DNA of 30,454 nt, taken from the NCBI GenBank assembly GCA_041674625.1, contig JBAYVI010000023.1:1-30454 (forward strand), in the 5' to 3' direction. Shown here in pieces: positions 16,711 to 24,995 of the stretch. The notes below the pieces were generated by a model. The model did not search any database. It was not told the DNA's origin and worked only from the letters and a program-made list of their open reading frames with translations. The DNA is from BRH-c32 sp041674625. Its GTDB lineage: Bacteria; Bacteroidota; Ignavibacteria; Ignavibacteriales; Melioribacteraceae. Positions within the stretch are counted from its first letter, which is position 1, and each line of letters starts with the position of its first letter. The position numbers and the translations under genes are program-made.

Positions 16711-17403
16711 ATGTTAATAATCAATAAATTAATAATGTTTCTTGGAAGAGATAATTATTCAGTAGACGTTAATTTAACAAAATATGAGATACTGTTAATC
16801 TTATTTTCAAAGGGTTTGTCTCTATTAAGAGGCTTTTTATTAAAAATGACAGTAAAAAACAAGGGGGGATTTCTATTTGTTGGAAGAAAATGCAAATTTT
16901 CTTTTCGAAAAAAAATAAGTATTGGTAGAACTGTCACTATTGGGGATTATGTTGAAATTAATGCACTTTCAAACTCTGGGGTAATAATAGGTAATAATGT
17001 TTCAATATTAAAAGGTACAATTATTGATTGCACTGGTGTTATTAGCCATTTAGGCGAGGGCCTTAAAATAGGGGATAATGTAGGAATTGCCCAAAATTGT
17101 TTTATTCAAGTTCGAGGAAAAACAGAGATTGGGGATAATGTAATTTTTGGGCCAAATGTATCAATCTTTTCTGAAAATCACAACTTTAGTAACCCAGACG
17201 TGCCAGTAAACGTCCAGGGTGTAACTAGAAAAGGGGTCATTATCGAAGATGGTGTTTGGATTGGAACAAGAGCAGTTGTTCTTGATGGTGTTAAAGTTGG
17301 GAAAAATAGTATAATAGCAGCTGGAAGTATTGTAACCAAAGATGTTCCTTGCTGTTCAATTGTTGGAGGTGTTCCGGCAAAAGTACTAAAGCTAAGAAAA
17401 TAA
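16711..17403 (+). CDS. Hexapeptide-repeat (LbetaH) acyltransferase
   Basis: A 230-residue protein with a left-handed beta helix. From about residue 70 onward there are successive isoleucine/valine-led turns (ISIGRTVTIGDYVEI, GVIIGNNVSI, LKIGDNVGIAQNCFI, TEIGDNVIFGPNVSI) followed by the loop SENHNFS, whose His is at the position of the catalytic base in the WbbJ/CysE-type O-acetyltransferases. It ends with the canonical VIIEDGVWIGTRAVVLDGVK and IVGGVPAKVLK. Residues 1-60 form a hydrophobic/basic N-terminal extension that could sit against the membrane. Probable job: O- or N-acetylation of a sugar in the repeat unit, acetyl-CoA as donor. The acceptor is not evident. Confidence 0.85.
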   Translation: MLIINKLIMFLGRDNYSVDVNLTKYEILLILFSKGLSLLRGFLLKMTVKNKGGFLFVGRKCKFSFRKKISIGRTVTIGDYVEINALSNSGVIIGNNVSILKGTIIDCTGVISHLGEGLKIGDNVGIAQNCFIQVRGKTEIGDNVIFGPNVSIFSENHNFSNPDVPVNVQGVTRKGVIIEDGVWIGTRAVVLDGVKVGKNSIIAAGSIVTKDVPCCSIVGGVPAKVLKLRK

Positions 17404-17416
17404 TGAGGAAAAAAAC

Positions 17417-18313
17417 ATGAAAAAAATCTACATAGCTGGTTGTGGCGGTATGCTAGGTGAAGCATTCTATAAACAATTTAAAGACGAATACGAAGTAAAA
17501 TGTACAGATAAAGATGTAAATGAGGAATGGTTATCATTCTTAGATTTTAGGGATTTTGAAGCTTATAAAAAGGACGTATTGGAATTCAAACCTGATTACT
17601 TATTTCATTTAGGTGCTTATACCGATTTAGAATTTTGTGAAGAAAATGCAGACGACACGTATAATACAAATACATTATCTGTTGAAAATGCAGTTTATAT
17701 TGCAAATGAATTAAATATACCATTACTTTATATAAGTACAGCTGGAATCTTTGATGGTGGTAAGGAGTTTTACGATGATTGGGATATTCCAAATCCATTA
17801 GGTGTTTATGCCCGCTCTAAATACATGGGTGAAAGATTTGTAGTTGAAAATGCAAATAGATTTTTAGTTTGCCGTGCAGGTTGGATGATGGGTGCTGGGC
17901 CAACTAAAGACAAAAAATTTATCCAAAAGCTGATGAAACAATTAAAAGATGGGAAGAAAGAGTTGTTTATTGTTAATGATAAAGATGGTACGCCAACATA
18001 TACACATGATTTCGCAAAGAATGTTAAGTTACTTATTGAAAAGGAATACTGGGGCTTATATAATATGGTTTGTAAAGGCCAAACAAGTAGATTAGAAGTT
18101 GCAACTGAATTGTTGAAGATTTTAGGAAAGAATGAAGAAATTATACTTACTGAAGTTACTTCGAACTATTTTAAAGAAACATATTATGCTGAAAGACCCC
18201 AATCTGAAAGGTTACTGAATAGGAAATTAAATTTAAGACAATGCAATATTATGAAAGATTGGAAAGTTGCTTTAAAAGAATATATTGAACTTTATTATAA
18301 GGATTATAAGTAA
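17417..18313 (+). CDS. RmlD-like NAD(P)-dependent sugar reductase/epimerase
   Basis: A 298-residue SDR. The nucleotide motif is IAGCGGMLGEAF, with DVNEEWLSFLDFRDFEAYKK giving the RmlD-like DITD/D-x-x-D region, LFHLGAYTDLEFCEENADD matching the RmlD NAAAYTxVDxAE motif, and Tyr131/Lys135 in GVYARSKYMGE the catalytic pair. RAGWMMGAGPTKDKKFIQKL is the RmlD-type substrate loop. A clear AATGAGGA sequence lies 7-14 bases before ATG 17417. No other dTDP-rhamnose genes (rmlA, B, C) occur in the window, so it may act on another 4-keto sugar or rely on genes elsewhere. It is followed by a DUF1972-type transferase after 3 bases, so the pair may make and use the same sugar. Confidence 0.8.
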   Translation: MKKIYIAGCGGMLGEAFYKQFKDEYEVKCTDKDVNEEWLSFLDFRDFEAYKKDVLEFKPDYLFHLGAYTDLEFCEENADDTYNTNTLSVENAVYIANELNIPLLYISTAGIFDGGKEFYDDWDIPNPLGVYARSKYMGERFVVENANRFLVCRAGWMMGAGPTKDKKFIQKLMKQLKDGKKELFIVNDKDGTPTYTHDFAKNVKLLIEKEYWGLYNMVCKGQTSRLEVATELLKILGKNEEIILTEVTSNYFKETYYAERPQSERLLNRKLNLRQCNIMKDWKVALKEYIELYYKDYK

Positions 18314-18316
18314 CTT

Positions 18317-19378
18317 ATGAGAAAAATTGCTATTATTGGATCTCATGGCCTCTATGCTAATTTTGGTGGATGGGATCAGCTTGTGAGAAATTTAGCCGAG
18401 AGAAAAATAAGTGACAAAATAGAATATTTAATTTTTAATTCAATAGAAACACCCGAAAAAATTATTACTCCAAACCAAGTAAAAATTAGACGAATTAAAT
18501 TAAAGGCCTCTGGATTTGAAGGACTTTTTTTTGACTTTTGGTCGATATTACTTGCTTTTTGGCGAGTTGACACAATACTTTTCCTTGGTGTGCAGGGTAT
18601 TCCTCTAATTCCTATCTTAAATGTTTTTCGAAAAGTTAAAATTATATCGAATATTGGAGGTATAGAGTGGGAAAGACCTAAATTTGGCTTTTTTTCTAAA
18701 CAGTATCTTAAGTTTTGTTTCAAACTTAGTCTAAAACATTCTTCTTATGTTATTCTTGACAATGAATATTATAAAACGTTTTTACCGAAAAAAATTAAAT
18801 CAAAAATCAAAGTTTTACCATATGGTGGTGAAATTGATACTTCGCTAAATGTAAATCAAGAGTTTAAAAACAAATATGAATTTATGAAGGAGGACTATTT
18901 TTTATCCATTAGTAGAGCCTTAGCTGATAACCAAATTGACAAACTGTGTGAAAGTTTTGTCGGATCAAAACATCAATTAGTTTTAATTTCCAATTTTACA
19001 TCTTCAATATTTGGTGAAAGTGTTTATAATAAATACAAAAATGTATCTAATATTTATTTGATTAACGGATTATATAATAAGTCGGAATTAGACTTAATTA
19101 GGAGAAAATGTAAAGCATATATTCATACTCATACTTTGTGTGGGACGGCACCATCTTTGGTTGAAATGATTATTGCGCAAAGGCCTATAATTTCAATGAA
19201 TAATCCTCAGAATCAATTTACTTTATTTAATCAAGGTTTCTATTTTTTCAAATTCTCTGATATCCAGGAATTATTGGACTCTGGTGCATCGTTAAATAAT
19301 TTTATCCCTTCTAAAGAGCTTTGTCGAGTATATGATTGGAACAAAATTGTTTTTGAATATGAATCAATTCTATATTAA
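18317..19378 (+). CDS. DUF1972-type (rhamnosyltransferase-like) glycosyltransferase
   Basis: A 353-residue GT-B enzyme whose N-terminal domain matches DUF1972: IAIIGSHGLYANFGGWDQLV where the family has GTRGxPxxxGGxE, LFLGVQGIPLIPIL, and the strongly diagnostic ISNIGGIEWERPKFGFFSK (family: NxDGxEWxRxKW). The C-terminal domain is less conserved but keeps KVLPYGGEID, YFLSISRALADNQIDKL and GTAPSLVEMIIAQRPIISM. In the E-x7-E position only the second Glu is present, which is usual in this subfamily. Family members often transfer rhamnose or a related deoxysugar; the preceding RmlD-like reductase fits this. It ends a tight gene run and is followed by a 146-base gap. Confidence 0.82.
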   Translation: MRKIAIIGSHGLYANFGGWDQLVRNLAERKISDKIEYLIFNSIETPEKIITPNQVKIRRIKLKASGFEGLFFDFWSILLAFWRVDTILFLGVQGIPLIPILNVFRKVKIISNIGGIEWERPKFGFFSKQYLKFCFKLSLKHSSYVILDNEYYKTFLPKKIKSKIKVLPYGGEIDTSLNVNQEFKNKYEFMKEDYFLSISRALADNQIDKLCESFVGSKHQLVLISNFTSSIFGESVYNKYKNVSNIYLINGLYNKSELDLIRRKCKAYIHTHTLCGTAPSLVEMIIAQRPIISMNNPQNQFTLFNQGFYFFKFSDIQELLDSGASLNNFIPSKELCRVYDWNKIVFEYESILY

Positions 19379-19524
19379 TTCTTAAATTTTGTAAAAAATA
19401 ATATTTACTATCCCCATTAGCTTAACCATAAAATGATTTTTTGAAATCTAAATCTTGCAAGCGCTATTTGATATGATTTCTAATTACAATAAAATGATTT
19501 TGAATTTTGAAAAGGATAACGAAA
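19379..19524 (+). promoter_or_regulatory. AT-rich intergenic gap with a direct repeat; possible internal promoter region
   Basis: This is the longest gap inside the polysaccharide locus apart from its leader. The sequence ATAAAATGATTTT occurs twice, starting near 19428 and 19489, about 60 bases apart. No convincing -35/-10 pair or terminator hairpin was found. AAAGGA at 19510-19515 is placed to serve TTG 19525. The gap marks the border between the variable transferase genes and the conserved reductase-PGT-dehydratase block, so a separate promoter here is plausible. Confidence 0.25.
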
Positions 19525-20415
19525 TTGAGTTTAATTTTAATAGCTGGTAGCAACGGTATAATAGGAAGCCAATTATTCTCGCATTTATCAAAAGATAGTA
19601 ATGTTTTAGGTGTCGGTTATGAAAAACTTTCTCAAAACAATTATTCGCAACTTGATTTAACCATTAAAGAAAATGTCTCTACTTTTGTAAAAGAAAATAA
19701 AACTTTCTCCTCTCTCATTTTTCTAATTGGGTTGGCGCATTCAAAAGGGAAAGGAGCTGAATACAACAAATTTTATATTGTTAATGTGCAGACTTTAATA
19801 AACCTTTTAAAAGAGATGAAAAGTCAAAATAAATTACCTGATAAAATAATATATAGCAGTACTATATCCACTTATGGTGATAAATTTAATCAAAATATAT
19901 ACTTAGAAGATTCGGAACTTATACCAAAATCTCCTTATGCAATTACTAAATTAGAAGCTGAAAAATACCTTCTTGAAAACTTCAAAGAAAAAAGCTGGAT
20001 TTTAAGATTCGCTCCGGTTTATACTCCCACTTTTTTGCTAAATATTTCCAGAAGAACCAAAATTAAAAATAAGTTTTACAAGATAGGCAACGGTAATAAT
20101 AAATTATCTCTTTTATCTATTAAGAATATAGAGAATGTAATTCAAGCAATTATTGAAGATAAAGTGCCTTCAGGTATTTATAATGTCAGTGATGAAAAAG
20201 AATATTCTTTTAATGATTTATTAAAATATTCAGATGCTAAATCTATTTTAATTGTTCCTTCTATTTTTGTTAAATCTCTTTTTTATATGAATAAGTTAAT
20301 AAAAAATAATTTTATTCATGAGAATTCGATTAAGTTATTAACAGATAATATATATCCATCTACAAAGCTTCAAAAATTCGTGAAATTAGATTATACTCTC
20401 TCGGATAATAAGTAA
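19525..20415 (+). CDS. NAD-dependent epimerase/4-reductase (WreQ/WbpK-like)
   Basis: An SDR protein of 297 residues from TTG 19525. That start is chosen because MSLILIAGSNGIIGSQ begins at the first Rossmann strand and AAAGGA lies 9 bases upstream; the alternative TTG at 19507 adds six residues that overlap that ribosome site. Catalytic residues: Ser in IYSSTISTYG and Tyr138/Lys142 in SPYAITK. The C-terminal half is divergent, short and hydrophobic. The order reductase, monotopic PGT, 4,6-dehydratase resembles wreQ-wreU with wreV of Rhizobium and wbpK/wbpV-wbpL-wbpM of Pseudomonas. There the SDR reduces the 4-keto sugar to UDP-QuiNAc or UDP-FucNAc. That role is inferred here from context. Confidence 0.72.
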   Translation: MSLILIAGSNGIIGSQLFSHLSKDSNVLGVGYEKLSQNNYSQLDLTIKENVSTFVKENKTFSSLIFLIGLAHSKGKGAEYNKFYIVNVQTLINLLKEMKSQNKLPDKIIYSSTISTYGDKFNQNIYLEDSELIPKSPYAITKLEAEKYLLENFKEKSWILRFAPVYTPTFLLNISRRTKIKNKFYKIGNGNNKLSLLSIKNIENVIQAIIEDKVPSGIYNVSDEKEYSFNDLLKYSDAKSILIVPSIFVKSLFYMNKLIKNNFIHENSIKLLTDNIYPSTKLQKFVKLDYTLSDNK

Positions 20416-20432
20416 AAAATATTATATAAATA

Positions 20433-20981
20433 ATGCAACGATTATTAGCTCTACTTATATTTATTTGTATCTCGCCAATTTATATACTTATAAGTATTTT
20501 AATTTTTTTAGAAGATGGATTCCCGATTCATTTTAAACAAAAGAGACCGGGATTAAATCATCTGTTATTCGATTTTTATAAATTCCGTTCAATGAAGAAA
20601 AATACGCCCAATGTGGCAACACATCTTTTAGAAAATCCGGATCAATATTTGTTAAAAATTGGTAAAGTACTAAGAAAATTCAGTCTAGATGAATTACCTA
20701 ATTTAATTAATGTGATTAAAGGTGATATGGGATTTGTTGGTCCCAGACCGGCATTATTCAATCAATATGATTTAATCGGTTTAAGAGAAAAATATGGATT
20801 AGATAAATTAAAACCCGGAATTACAGGCTGGGCTCAAATCAATGGTAGAGATGAACTTTCTATTCCCGACAAAGTAGAATATGAAAGATATTACTTAATT
20901 CATAAAAGTTTACTATTCGATGTAAAAATATTCTTCTTAACTATTTTGAAAGCATTTACCGGAAAAAACGTTACACATTAA
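20433..20981 (+). CDS. Initiating phosphoglycosyl transferase, monotopic (PglC/WreU-like)
   Basis: A 182-residue member of the bacterial sugar transferase family (PF02397 type) which transfers a sugar-1-phosphate from UDP-sugar to undecaprenyl phosphate, starting repeat-unit assembly. Residues about 3-27 form the reentrant membrane helix with the characteristic Ser-Pro break (ICISPIYIL). PIHFKQKRPGLN and FDFYKFRSM follow. The catalytic Asp-Glu dyad is Asp86-Glu87 in SLDELPNLINVIKGDMGFVG, then GPRPAL and PGITGWAQINGRDELS. Size equals the minimal PglC-like form (about 180-200), lacking the N-terminal membrane domain of WcaJ/WbaP. Starts 17 bases after the previous gene. Confidence 0.92.
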   Translation: MQRLLALLIFICISPIYILISILIFLEDGFPIHFKQKRPGLNHLLFDFYKFRSMKKNTPNVATHLLENPDQYLLKIGKVLRKFSLDELPNLINVIKGDMGFVGPRPALFNQYDLIGLREKYGLDKLKPGITGWAQINGRDELSIPDKVEYERYYLIHKSLLFDVKIFFLTILKAFTGKNVTH

Positions 20982-21002
20982 TAATATATATAAAAGACTA
21001 TA

Positions 21003-22895
21003 ATGCCTATAAACACACTTAACAGTTCTCTTCATAATCTAAGAAATCGACATTTTTTCTATATAGATATCCTCTTAGTCCTTATCTCTCCGTTTCTTGC
21101 TCTTTTTGTGAGGTATGATGGGCTTATCCTTTTTATGGGGCATTTTGATGGCGTGCTTATCTACGTCTTTATTTTCTCTATTCTAAAACTTTCTATCTTC
21201 GGAATTCTCGGTCTTTATCGCCGTTTCTGGGCGCATGCAAGTGTCGATGATCTCGGTCAACTACTTCTCACAAGTATTATTACTCTCCTTATTCAAGTAT
21301 TCCTCTTCAATTTAATCCGAATTTTTAGTCCCGATCTTAGAGCAATGCCTTCATCTTTGCCTTATCTTGATGCTGCAATTGCTATGATCTTAGTCTCTAC
21401 TCTTCGATTCAGCGTCCGTCTTTTTGAGCGTGCTTCGCATCGATTGAATAAACATCCGAATAAAGAAAATATTCTCGTTATCGGTGCCGGTGATGCAGGT
21501 ACAATGGTTGTGCAGGAAACTCAAAAATATTCAAAAATCGGTATGAATTGTATCGGTTTTATCGATGATGACCCCATTAAACAAAAGATGCGTGTGCGTG
21601 GTATCCCTGTTCTCGGTACACGCTCAGAGATTGGCAATATCGCTAAAGCTCATAATATTAAAAAAGTTGTTATCGCTATGCCCACGGCTCAGGGTATTGA
21701 AATAAGAAAGATTCTTGAAATATGCAAAGAAGCGGAACTCGAAGTGCTCACAGTACCGAGTATGTCCGATATTATCAGCGGTAGAATAAGAGTAGATAAA
21801 TTTAGAAAAATTGATATCGAAGATCTCCTTAGACGCGACCCGATTACTACCGATCTTCAAGAGATTGCAGGGAAGATTCAAAATAAAGTAATTATGATTA
21901 CCGGAGCAGGTGGCTCAATCGGAAGCGAAATCTGCCGCCAAATCTGCGAAGGCTATCCTAAAAAAATTATTCTTCTCGGACATGGGGAAAATTCGATCTT
22001 CGAAATTGAACAGGAACTCCGCTCAAAACTTTACAATAAACCGATTATTATCGAACCAATTATTGCCGATATCCGCTTCAACGAACGGCTCGATTGGGTT
22101 TTCCGTACCTACGAACCGGAAATAATCTTTCATGCCGCCGCTCATAAGCATGTACCCCTTATGGAAAATAATCCCTCGGAAGCTATTTCTAATAATATTA
22201 TCGGTACACGTAATTTGATCTCCCTCGCAATTAAATATAACGTGGAAGCTTTTACGATGATCTCTACCGATAAAGCAGTTAATCCGACTAATATTATGGG
22301 GATGTCCAAACGAATTGCTGAAATTATTGTACTTAGTGCGGCTAATTATTCAAATAAGAAATTTTCGGTCGTTAGATTCGGTAATGTGCTCGGTTCCCGC
22401 GGCTCAGTAGTAAATATATTCCGTAAACAGATTGTAGCCGGCGGTCCCGTTACTGTTACCGATCCTCGAATGATTCGCTATTTTATGACTATCCCCGAAG
22501 CTGTTCAACTCGTGCTCCAATCATTCGTTCTCGGAAAAGGGGGCGAAATTTTCGTTCTCGATATGGGTGAGCCGCATAAAATTGTTGATCTCGCCTCAGA
22601 TATGATTACTCTCAGCGGTTTTGAAGTGGGACGAGATATCGAAATTAAATTCGTAGGCGTTCGACCAGGCGAAAAACTCTATGAAGAATTATTTTATTCT
22701 GATGAAGACCATGCTATAACTGCTCATAACAAAGTATTCCGCTCTTCAGATATCGCTCCACTTCGATTCGATTCGCTTACTAAAAGAATTGATGACTTTG
22801 TTGATGAGAATAGAATTAATAATTATGATAACGTAATCAATGAACTAAAATCCCTTATGATAGAGCTAAATCATAAAGAGGAAAATGTAGCATGA
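21003..22895 (+). CDS. wbpM: Membrane-anchored UDP-GlcNAc 4,6-dehydratase (WbpM/PglF/CapD family)
   Basis: A 630-residue polysaccharide biosynthesis protein. Residues about 15-125 hold four transmembrane helices; a first nucleotide-binding domain starts at ILVIGAGDAGTMVVQE (about 157); the SDR domain starts with MITGAGGSIGSEI (Gly301 to Gly307). AAAHKHVPLME, ISTDKAVNPTNIMGMSK and RFGNVLGSRGSVVNIF are the family signatures. The catalytic triad uses Met432 with Lys436 in place of the usual Tyr-x3-Lys, the normal state in WbpM/FlaA1-like enzymes. It converts UDP-GlcNAc to the 4-keto-6-deoxy sugar used by the upstream reductase. Codons are richer in C and G than in the genes before it, resembling glgP. 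Its stop overlaps the next gene in ATGA. Confidence 0.92.
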   Translation: MPINTLNSSLHNLRNRHFFYIDILLVLISPFLALFVRYDGLILFMGHFDGVLIYVFIFSILKLSIFGILGLYRRFWAHASVDDLGQLLLTSIITLLIQVFLFNLIRIFSPDLRAMPSSLPYLDAAIAMILVSTLRFSVRLFERASHRLNKHPNKENILVIGAGDAGTMVVQETQKYSKIGMNCIGFIDDDPIKQKMRVRGIPVLGTRSEIGNIAKAHNIKKVVIAMPTAQGIEIRKILEICKEAELEVLTVPSMSDIISGRIRVDKFRKIDIEDLLRRDPITTDLQEIAGKIQNKVIMITGAGGSIGSEICRQICEGYPKKIILLGHGENSIFEIEQELRSKLYNKPIIIEPIIADIRFNERLDWVFRTYEPEIIFHAAAHKHVPLMENNPSEAISNNIIGTRNLISLAIKYNVEAFTMISTDKAVNPTNIMGMSKRIAEIIVLSAANYSNKKFSVVRFGNVLGSRGSVVNIFRKQIVAGGPVTVTDPRMIRYFMTIPEAVQLVLQSFVLGKGGEIFVLDMGEPHKIVDLASDMITLSGFEVGRDIEIKFVGVRPGEKLYEELFYSDEDHAITAHNKVFRSSDIAPLRFDSLTKRIDDFVDENRINNYDNVINELKSLMIELNHKEENVA

Positions 22896-23602
22896 AGAAA
22901 TTTTTCGTTATGATTTTTGTTTCGTGGATGGCGGTTTCATTTTATTCTTCATCTTCAGTTATTTTTGGACAGACGATTACAGGACTGACCGGTTTATATA
23001 CTATTCCGACAGGGGAGACTTTAGAAAGCGGAAAACTGATTCTCGGAGCGAATTATCTCTCTGATGGAAACGATAAAGGATATTCTCGGAACTTAGAGGC
23101 GGTGTCTTATTATCTTACTTTCGGATATCTTCCATTTTTGGAAGTGGGTCTCCGATTTACTAATCGTACCAATGCAAGCGATGCGCTCGGAGATCGGATG
23201 TTCTCTGCACGTCTCAAATTTCTTAATGAATCGGAATATCTTCCTTCGGTGGTATTCGGAGCACATGATATTTTCCGCAGCAGCGATAGCAAAACAAATT
23301 ATTATAATGCAACATATTTTGCTTTGACTAAAAATTTTCCTCTCGATTCATTTATTGATAATATAAAACTGAATGCCGGTTACGGATTCGATCTTTTTAC
23401 TGCACGCAGTTATCAGTTCGATGGACCGTTTGGCGGTGTTTCGGTTTCGTTATTTGAAGTTTCTGAACTGCTTTTGGAATATGATTCCGATTATTTTAAT
23501 GCCGGTGTCAGGTTCGCACTTTTTAATCATATCTATTTTATCGGCGGTCTGCAAGATATGAAAGTTTTTAATGGTGGTCTGGCTTTCTCTTTGCAGTTAT
23601 AA
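22892..23602 (+). CDS. YjbH-like outer-membrane protein
   Basis: A 236-residue predicted exported protein. Residues 1-26 are a signal peptide (Lys-Lys, hydrophobic core, then a serine-rich stretch ending before QTITG). The mature start GLTGLYTIPTGETLESGKL resembles the YjbH family opening (GLxxxPTAxxxxDGxL), and the remainder shows alternating amphipathic beta strands ending in a C-terminal Leu (GGLAFSLQL), as in outer-membrane barrels. Coupled to the dehydratase by ATGA overlap. YjbH is linked to exopolysaccharide production in Enterobacteria, so a role at the outer membrane in export or surface retention is plausible. It is much shorter than E. coli YjbH (about 700), equivalent to one domain. 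Confidence 0.75.
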   Translation: MKKFFVMIFVSWMAVSFYSSSSVIFGQTITGLTGLYTIPTGETLESGKLILGANYLSDGNDKGYSRNLEAVSYYLTFGYLPFLEVGLRFTNRTNASDALGDRMFSARLKFLNESEYLPSVVFGAHDIFRSSDSKTNYYNATYFALTKNFPLDSFIDNIKLNAGYGFDLFTARSYQFDGPFGGVSVSLFEVSELLLEYDSDYFNAGVRFALFNHIYFIGGLQDMKVFNGGLAFSLQL

Positions 23603-23684
23603 AGTAATCCCTTGTAGCATTTAATAAAATAACACGTTTGTAGCATCGCTTAAAAATACTCCTTTTTAATTCTTATGCTCCTGC

Positions 23685-24995
23685 ATGAAGATCTGCTTCG
23701 ATATTTCTAATATCAAATCAAAAGGTGCAGTAATCATCGCACCAATAATCATCAATTACCTCCTCACTCTCTATCCCGCCTCACAGATTCATTTACTTAT
23801 ACACCCCACTTCTAAAATCGACTTCTCAAAAATCCATTTCATAAAAAATTCGCAATCACATAAATCTCGTTCAAGTGAAACTCTATTTAATAACCAACAA
23901 GTAAACGCCCCAAATCAGTCATCTGGTTCGTATAAAACTCTTTCCGGTAATCGCTACCTCCGCTTCCTCTGGATGTTTATATTCTCCGGTAGATATTTAA
24001 GACAGAATGATTGTGAACATCTGATCTCACTTGGTGGTTATTATCTCGGTTCATTCCGACCATTCTCTATTGTAATTCAAAATCTCCTCCCATTCGATTA
24101 TGAAGTACTGAAGATGTACCTGAATTTACATCCCTCATTAAGAATAAATCCGCCTGTACCTTTGAGAGATAAGGATATACCACTTGGTTTTTCTAAAACT
24201 AACTTCAATTCTACTACGTCATCTCTTTCTTTCAGACTCTATAATTCGCTTCGCTTAAATATCAATAAACAACCATCTCGTTTTACGTATTTCTTTATAT
24301 ACCTAAAGATGGTTCTGCTTAGGGATTTTCATTATTTCTCTGCTCAACACGCTGAAAAGATATTCTACTTTACAGAAAAATCCCGTACCGCCATCGATCC
24401 ACACGGAAAATTATCTCCCAAATTGCATCAATTAAATATAGACCCAGTAATAACATCACCCGAACCCACATGGCGAAATGAGTTATATCAGCCGAATCTT
24501 AACCCTAAAAAATTAGACAACATTATCCACACTTCGCCCCCGACATCAAAAACATCCGTTCCGCTCCCGAACTCCCTTAATCTACTGTATGTTGCCGAAT
24601 TTCTACCATATAAAAATCACTCGTGTCTATACACTGCTGTAAATACTCTTCTATCATCTGATTATAATATTACGCTTACACTAATCGGTGGAAATCCGGA
24701 TTATAAAAATCCTATTTCCCAGATACGATTTCTCGGCTCATTATCCCACGAGCAAGTATTAAATGAATACCCAAATTACGATTGCCTCGTTTATCCCTCT
24801 TTCGTGGAATCTCTCGGAATACCTATTTATGAAGCACTTTCTGCCCGACTTCCAATAATCTGCTCCAATACTATCGATTTCCTCCCCGATACCAATATGA
24901 AAAATATCCACCTCTTCAACCCACACAATCCCGATGAGCTAATAAAAATGATTAAGGTTCTATATGCCGAAAAATTTGCCCCTATCCCTATATAA
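23685..24995 (+). CDS. GT4-family glycosyltransferase
   Basis: A 436-residue GT-B enzyme. The donor domain is clear: NSLNLLYVAEFLPYKNHSCL (about 300-320), YNITLTLIGGNPDYKN, IRFLGSLSHEQVLNEYPNYD and SFVESLGIPIYEALSARLPI with intact E-x7-E. The acceptor half is unusual: serine- and asparagine-rich stretches near 60-80 and 160-190 and about 250-290 look like insertions relative to compact GT4 enzymes. VIQNLLPFDYEVLKMY matches a loop common in bacterial GT4 enzymes. The coding strand is noticeably C-rich compared with the central locus. It overlaps the next gene by 32 bases in another frame, implying coupled expression. Sugar specificity unknown. Confidence 0.78.
   Translation: MKICFDISNIKSKGAVIIAPIIINYLLTLYPASQIHLLIHPTSKIDFSKIHFIKNSQSHKSRSSETLFNNQQVNAPNQSSGSYKTLSGNRYLRFLWMFIFSGRYLRQNDCEHLISLGGYYLGSFRPFSIVIQNLLPFDYEVLKMYLNLHPSLRINPPVPLRDKDIPLGFSKTNFNSTTSSLSFRLYNSLRLNINKQPSRFTYFFIYLKMVLLRDFHYFSAQHAEKIFYFTEKSRTAIDPHGKLSPKLHQLNIDPVITSPEPTWRNELYQPNLNPKKLDNIIHTSPPTSKTSVPLPNSLNLLYVAEFLPYKNHSCLYTAVNTLLSSDYNITLTLIGGNPDYKNPISQIRFLGSLSHEQVLNEYPNYDCLVYPSFVESLGIPIYEALSARLPIICSNTIDFLPDTNMKNIHLFNPHNPDELIKMIKVLYAEKFAPIPI

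Noticed and set aside
17417..18313. Calling the RmlD-like protein rmlD of a dTDP-rhamnose pathway
   Set aside because: No rmlA, rmlB or rmlC lies in the window, and the RmlD-like fold serves several 4-keto sugars, so a specific symbol is not justified.
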